A stretch of 48,326 nucleotides of DNA from Prevotella sp. (GTDB lineage: Bacteria; Bacteroidota; Bacteroidia; Bacteroidales; Bacteroidaceae). Positions 44,389 to 48,326 of this stretch are shown in pieces (the first letter of the stretch is position 1; each line of letters begins with the position of its first letter). The notes below the pieces were generated by a model that worked only from the letters and a program-made list of their open reading frames with translations, was not told the origin of the DNA and did not search any database. The translations under genes were made by a program, and so were the position numbers. The DNA lies in NCBI GenBank assembly GCA_022788105.1, contig JALEVZ010000012.1, positions 1-48,326 on the forward strand, given 5' to 3'.

Positions 44389-44925
44389 ATGGACTATAAT
44401 AGAATAATCGAAAAATACTACACCCCTGGCACGGAGTTATACAACATATTGGTTGTCCACAGCCGCGCCGTGGCAGACCGTGCGCTACAGATTGCGGCAG
44501 CCCATCCAGAGTATGGCGCCGACCTCGAGTTCATAGAGGCAGCGGCGATGCTCCACGACATCGGCATCGTGAGGTGCGATGCTCCCGGCATTTGCTGCCA
44601 CGGCACAGAGCCATACATACGCCACGGCATGATAGGCGCTGCCATGTTGCGTGAAGAAGGGCTTGAACGCTACGCCCGAGTGTGTGAGCGTCACACTGGC
44701 GCAGGCATCACCGTGCACGACATCGAGAGCCGCAACCTGCCGTTGCCACACCGCGATTTCCTGCCCGAGACCATCGAGGAGCAAATCATCTGCTACGCCG
44801 ACAAGTTCTATTCCAAGTCACATCTCGACCGCACCAAGACCCTTGAGCAAGCTGAGAAGTCCATAGCGCGCTTCGGCGACGACGGCCTACAGCGCTTCAT
44901 AAAGATGGAAAAGATGTTCCGCTAA
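44389..44925 (+). CDS. HD-domain phosphohydrolase-like protein
   Basis: Encodes 178 residues. The metal site is visible as His24 (LVVHSRAVADRA), His56-Asp57 in AAMLHDIGI, a His in GTEPYIRHGMIGA and a late Asp in IICYADKFYSK. This is the HDIG-type layout of YqeK-like and other small HD hydrolases, which act on nucleotides or dinucleotides. The substrate cannot be told from sequence. It is cytoplasmic. No clear partner gene; the LptD-like gene downstream has its own promoter. Confidence 0.88.
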   Translation: MDYNRIIEKYYTPGTELYNILVVHSRAVADRALQIAAAHPEYGADLEFIEAAAMLHDIGIVRCDAPGICCHGTEPYIRHGMIGAAMLREEGLERYARVCERHTGAGITVHDIESRNLPLPHRDFLPETIEEQIICYADKFYSKSHLDRTKTLEQAEKSIARFGDDGLQRFIKMEKMFR

Positions 44926-45060
44926 CACCGCGTAGCGCCACCCTCCGCACCCCTTTTTCGTGACGGCAATCCGTCGTCACCACCACGCCAGGCGGCCCTG
45001 CCGCGTGTCCCCGTAAAAGTTAAATATACGAAATAAGGCTTATGTTCCTTATAAATTGCG

Positions 45061-45068
45061 TAATTTTG
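45061..45068 (+). promoter_or_regulatory. Promoter -7 element of the LptD-like gene
   Basis: TAATTTTG followed by CA. The ATG is only eight bases past the element, so the transcript is expected to start at or within a few bases of the start codon. Confidence 0.65.
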
Positions 45069-45076
45069 CAGCCGCA

Positions 45077-47986
45077 ATGAGGTCAAAGACTCTAATATTC
45101 CTTTTCTTGACAGCCGTCATGTTTGTGATGGCAGGCACCAGTATGCCCTTTTTCTCCATTCAGAAAAGGGGTGTGGGAGTCAATGACACCATCGCAGACG
45201 CCGTCGCCACAGCCGCCGACACCTCTGTCACAGCCGCCCTGGCAGCCCTGCGCGACTCCTCTGACGTGGCGATGACAGCCGATTCGCTGTCCGCTACAGC
45301 AGCCATCGACACCACCAAACTCGACTCCTTGCAGCTCGCTATCTACCACCACAACAAGCAGATAGACGACTCCATAAGGCTCGACTCCATCAACCGCCGC
45401 CGCTCCAACGGCATAAACTCGCCCGTGGTCTATTCCGCCGACGACTCACTCGTCTACGTTGCGACCAGCCGTCGCGCCCATCTTTACGGCAATTCCACCG
45501 TGAAGTATGAGAACATGAACCTCGAAAGCGAGCGCATAGCTATGAGTATGGACAGCAGTCTGGTCCATGCCACCGGTGTGCGCGACACTTCCGACCACAC
45601 AGGCAAGGCACTTGTCGGCACCCCCGTGTTCAAAATGGGCAACGACGAGTACGAGAGCGACACTATGGCGTTCAACTTCAAGACAAAGAAAGGTCTTATT
45701 AACAACGTATATACAAAGCAGGAAGACGGCTACCTCAGTTCGCAGCTGTCCAAACGCAACAGCAACGGCGACGTCTTCCTGCAGCACGGACGCTACACCA
45801 CGTGTGACTCGCCGCACCCCGACTTCTACCTTGCCATCTCGCGTGCAAAGCTGCGCCCAGGCAAAGACGTGGTGGTAGGACCGACATATCTGGTTGTTGC
45901 CGACGTGCCGCTGCCCTTCGCGTTGCCTTACGCCTTCTTCCCATTCACCAAGAGCTACTCCAGCGGACTCATCATGCCTACCTATGGCGACGAGAGCAAC
46001 CGCGGTTTCTACCTCCGCGATGGCGGCTACTATTTCGCCATCAGCGACAAGATGGACCTCAAACTCTTAGGCGAGATTTACACCAAAGGGTCGTGGGGAC
46101 TGTCGGCAGCGAGCAACTACCGCAAGCGCTACAAGTACAGCGGCAGCTTCCTGTTCAGCTATCAGGACACCCGCACCGGCGACAAGGGCATGCCCGACTA
46201 CTCTAAGCAGACCAGCTTCAAGGTGCAGTGGAGCCACCGTCAGGACTCCAAAGCTAACCCGTTCAGCTCTCTCTCGGCGAGCGTCAACTTCGCAACGTCG
46301 AGCTACGAGCGCAACAACATGAACAGCTTGTACAACCCCCAGACGCTCACACAGTCGACCCGCACCTCGTCAGTGAGCTGGAGCACCACGTTCTCAAGCA
46401 TCGGTCTGTCGCTCAGTTCTACCGCCAACCTCAACCAGAACATGCGCGACTCAACCATTGCCATGACACTTCCCGACCTCAACATATCGCTTTCGCGCTT
46501 CTATCCCTTCAAACGCAAGCATGCGGTGGGCGACCAGCGGTGGTATGAGAAGATATCTGTAGGCTACACCGGACAGCTGTCCAACTCCATAAGCACCAAA
46601 GAGGACAAGCTCATGCACTCCAACCTGGTCAAAGACTGGCGCAACGGCTTCCAGCACAACATACCCGTCAGCGGCAGCTTCACACTGTTCAACTACGTCA
46701 ACATCAACCCTTCGCTGTCGTTTACAGACCGAATGTACGCCAGCAAGGTAGAACGCACGTGGGACACCGCCACGCAACGTGAGGTGTGCGACACCACCTA
46801 CGGTTTCCACAACATATACAACTGGTCGGCAAGTGTCAGCATGTCGACAAAGATGTATGGCTTCTGGATTCCGAGCCGCAAGCTCTTTGGCGACAAGATA
46901 CAGGCCATACGTCACGTCATCACGCCAACACTTAGCTTCAGCTACGCACCCGACTTCGGGGCGGCACGCTACGGCTATTGGAAGACCTACCAGAAGACCG
47001 ACGCCGACGGCAACGTGTCGCTGGTCGAATATTCGCCATATTCACAGGGACTCTATGGCGTGCCAGGGCGCGGCAAGACCGGCAACGTGAGCTTCGCGCT
47101 GTCAAACAACCTCGAGATGAAGGTGAAGTCTGACAAAGACTCTACCGGCGTGAAGAAGATAAGCCTTATCGACGAGCTGGGCATGCGCATGTCTTACAAC
47201 ATGGCAGACAAGGAGAGGCCGTGGAGTGACCTGTCTATGGACATACGCTTGAAGTGGTGGAAAAACTATACGTTCAACATGACGGCGGTGTTTGCAACCT
47301 ACGCCTACGAGCTGGACAAGGACGGACATCCATACGTCGGCACACACACGGAGTGGGGTAAGGGTCGGTTCGGACGATTCCAGGGCACCTCACAGAACAT
47401 ATCGTTCACCCTCACGCCAGAAAAGTTGAAGAAACTTTTCGGTGGCGGCGACGACAACAGCGACGACCGCCGACGCAAAAAGAACAGCAAAGACGACGAG
47501 GGTGTGGACACAGACATAGAGAGCAACGTTGACGACAACATGATAGAAGGTCAGCGCGGAGCAAAGAAGAAGAGTGGCGGAAAGGCAGAAACCGACGCCG
47601 ATGGATACATGAAGTTCTCCATGCCGTGGTCGCTAACCGTGGGCTATGGCATCAGCATGCGCGAAAACACGCAGGGCAAGTTCAACACAAAGACCATGCG
47701 CTATCCATACAAGTTCTCGCAGACGCTCAACTTCAGCGGCAACGTGCGCATAAGCGACGGATGGAACATAAGCTTCTCCAGTGGCTACGACTTCGAGTTC
47801 CATAAGATGTCCATGACCACAGCGTCGCTAAACCGCGACCTCCACTGCTTCAACATGAGTTGTCAGGTGGTGCTCGCGCCATATACAAGCTACAACTTCA
47901 CGTTCCGATGCAACGCATCCACGCTCACCGATGCCCTCAAATACGACAAGCGTAGCGGTTATAGCAACGCCGTGCAGTGGTATTGA
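45077..47986 (+). CDS. LptD-like outer-membrane LPS assembly protein
   Basis: Encodes 969 residues from the ATG at MRSKTLIFLFLTAVMF, a signal peptide. The open frame extends a few codons upstream only by running through the promoter. Residues about 130-280 are an OstA/LptA-like beta-jellyroll (DDSLVYVATSRRAHLYGNST, YESDTMAFNFKTKKGLI), then LPFALPYAFFPFTKSYSSGL, a block typical of Bacteroidota LptD homologues, and a large barrel. A charged insert (DDRRRKKNSKDDEGVDTDIE, about residue 800-835) lies in a loop before the last strands. The protein ends in an aromatic residue (VQWY). It would place lipopolysaccharide or lipooligosaccharide in the outer leaflet. Confidence 0.88.
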   Translation: MRSKTLIFLFLTAVMFVMAGTSMPFFSIQKRGVGVNDTIADAVATAADTSVTAALAALRDSSDVAMTADSLSATAAIDTTKLDSLQLAIYHHNKQIDDSIRLDSINRRRSNGINSPVVYSADDSLVYVATSRRAHLYGNSTVKYENMNLESERIAMSMDSSLVHATGVRDTSDHTGKALVGTPVFKMGNDEYESDTMAFNFKTKKGLINNVYTKQEDGYLSSQLSKRNSNGDVFLQHGRYTTCDSPHPDFYLAISRAKLRPGKDVVVGPTYLVVADVPLPFALPYAFFPFTKSYSSGLIMPTYGDESNRGFYLRDGGYYFAISDKMDLKLLGEIYTKGSWGLSAASNYRKRYKYSGSFLFSYQDTRTGDKGMPDYSKQTSFKVQWSHRQDSKANPFSSLSASVNFATSSYERNNMNSLYNPQTLTQSTRTSSVSWSTTFSSIGLSLSSTANLNQNMRDSTIAMTLPDLNISLSRFYPFKRKHAVGDQRWYEKISVGYTGQLSNSISTKEDKLMHSNLVKDWRNGFQHNIPVSGSFTLFNYVNINPSLSFTDRMYASKVERTWDTATQREVCDTTYGFHNIYNWSASVSMSTKMYGFWIPSRKLFGDKIQAIRHVITPTLSFSYAPDFGAARYGYWKTYQKTDADGNVSLVEYSPYSQGLYGVPGRGKTGNVSFALSNNLEMKVKSDKDSTGVKKISLIDELGMRMSYNMADKERPWSDLSMDIRLKWWKNYTFNMTAVFATYAYELDKDGHPYVGTHTEWGKGRFGRFQGTSQNISFTLTPEKLKKLFGGGDDNSDDRRRKKNSKDDEGVDTDIESNVDDNMIEGQRGAKKKSGGKAETDADGYMKFSMPWSLTVGYGISMRENTQGKFNTKTMRYPYKFSQTLNFSGNVRISDGWNISFSSGYDFEFHKMSMTTASLNRDLHCFNMSCQVVLAPYTSYNFTFRCNASTLTDALKYDKRSGYSNAVQWY

Positions 47987-48029
47987 TTCTCTTTTAGTTG
48001 ACGAGGAGACAAGGGACAAGTTGGCGTAG

Positions 48030-48188
48030 TGACAAAATGATAGGGGCTTTATGGCGTTGTCAAAGGGCCGTAGTGAGGACGTCAAAGGGCCGTAGTGAGG
48101 ACGCCAAAGGGCCGTAGTGGGCTACCGATTGTGGTTATAACATTTGTTAAGAATTGGCGTAAGCAGAAACGGCTATATAATAGCAAAG
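48030..48188. mobile_element. Dispersed 164-bp element, copy D, inverse and cut at one end
   Basis: Reads on the plus strand as TGACAAAATGATAG, core, then GTTAAGAATTGGCGTAAGC and TAGCAAAG: the flanks are inverse to copies A-C. The core (TCAAAGGGCCGTAGTG at 48060, 48082, with a variant at 48104) keeps the plus-strand orientation, so the core is flipped relative to its flanks. The last five bases of the terminal motif are missing, and the presumed insertion sequence begins there. Confidence 0.65.
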
Positions 48189-48326
48189 GGGGTGTGTCAA
48201 AATTCACACCCTCTTTTAAAATATCACAAAGCCCGAACTTTCACAAGCTCGGGCTTTGCTATTCCATAATTTTTTTGTACCTTTATGGAAAGAAATTTCT
48301 AATATGTCAAAGGTACAATTTATTCC
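48189..48326 (+). mobile_element. Left edge of a probable insertion sequence
   Basis: GGGTGTG/CACACCC (48190-48211) forms a hairpin, AAAGCCCGA/TCGGGCTTT (48228-48257) a second one that could block transcription entering from outside, and an open frame begins at 48304 and runs off the window. Terminal inverted repeats cannot be checked because the other end is missing. Confidence 0.45.
48304..48326 (+). CDS. Possible transposase start, cut by window edge
   Basis: ATG plus seven codons give MSKVQFI and part of the next codon. Bacteroidota transposases of the IS1182 type often begin with (M)(A/S)KVQF, so that family is a guess. The short hairpin-rich leader fits an insertion sequence. Confidence 0.35.

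Overview
The window comes from a Bacteroidota chromosome, most likely a Prevotella-type (Prevotellaceae) genome. The grounds are SusC/SusD transport genes, promoters of the TAnnTTTG type with no Shine-Dalgarno sequences, a one-component membrane regulator of the Reg_prop/Y_Y_Y/LuxR type, the long Bacteroidota forms of NusB and LptD, the nusB-yajC-ybbR-coaE order, and small LAGS-type proteins. The genus is inferred, not proven.

Layout. 1-860: start of a secreted lipoprotein gene (cut by the window edge) and rpsO, both on the minus strand. 1.3-23.6 kb: a polysaccharide utilisation locus. It has two GH3 beta-glucosidases, one on each strand, a membrane-spanning SusR-like regulator, then a plus-strand run of susC, susD, a glucan-binding-like protein, a GH128 endo-beta-1,3-glucanase, a multidomain GH16 laminarinase, a large FnIII-containing exported protein and a 60-residue protein. 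24.1-31.9 kb: typA, a ricin-domain GH2 beta-galactosidase, then an S4-domain protein, pth and rplY on the minus strand. 32.2-36.2 kb: nusB, yajC, a YbbR-domain gene, coaE and a DUF5606 gene. 36.6-44.9 kb: an alpha/beta hydrolase, a YhcH-family protein and a TlpA-like thioredoxin, a queuosine salvage pair (transporter behind a preQ1 riboswitch, then queF), a lipoprotein, a biotin-enzyme carboxyltransferase and an HD-domain protein. 45.1-48.3 kb: an LptD-like outer-membrane protein and the left edge of an apparent insertion sequence.

How the PUL would work (inference from families): GH16 and GH128 cut beta-1,3-glucan outside the cell, the repeated beta-sandwich domains and SusD hold the chains, SusC imports oligosaccharides, and the two GH3 enzymes release glucose in the periplasm. 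The regulator senses an oligosaccharide in the periplasm and acts through its cytoplasmic HTH. A 20-bp sequence shared by the regions upstream of the plus-strand GH3 gene and of susC is a candidate operator.

The most unusual structure is in the intergenic DNA. At least thirteen separate short tandem arrays have a period of 22 bp (one has 44 = 2 x 22; a few single steps are 21 or 23) although their unit sequences are mostly unrelated. Four begin inside the last codons and stop codon of a gene. Four further arrays with a related unit form the cores of a dispersed element of constant length (about 164 bp), and a second dispersed family is built as 55 + 50 + 55 bp imperfect inverted repeats. I know of no accepted explanation for the fixed 22-bp period.
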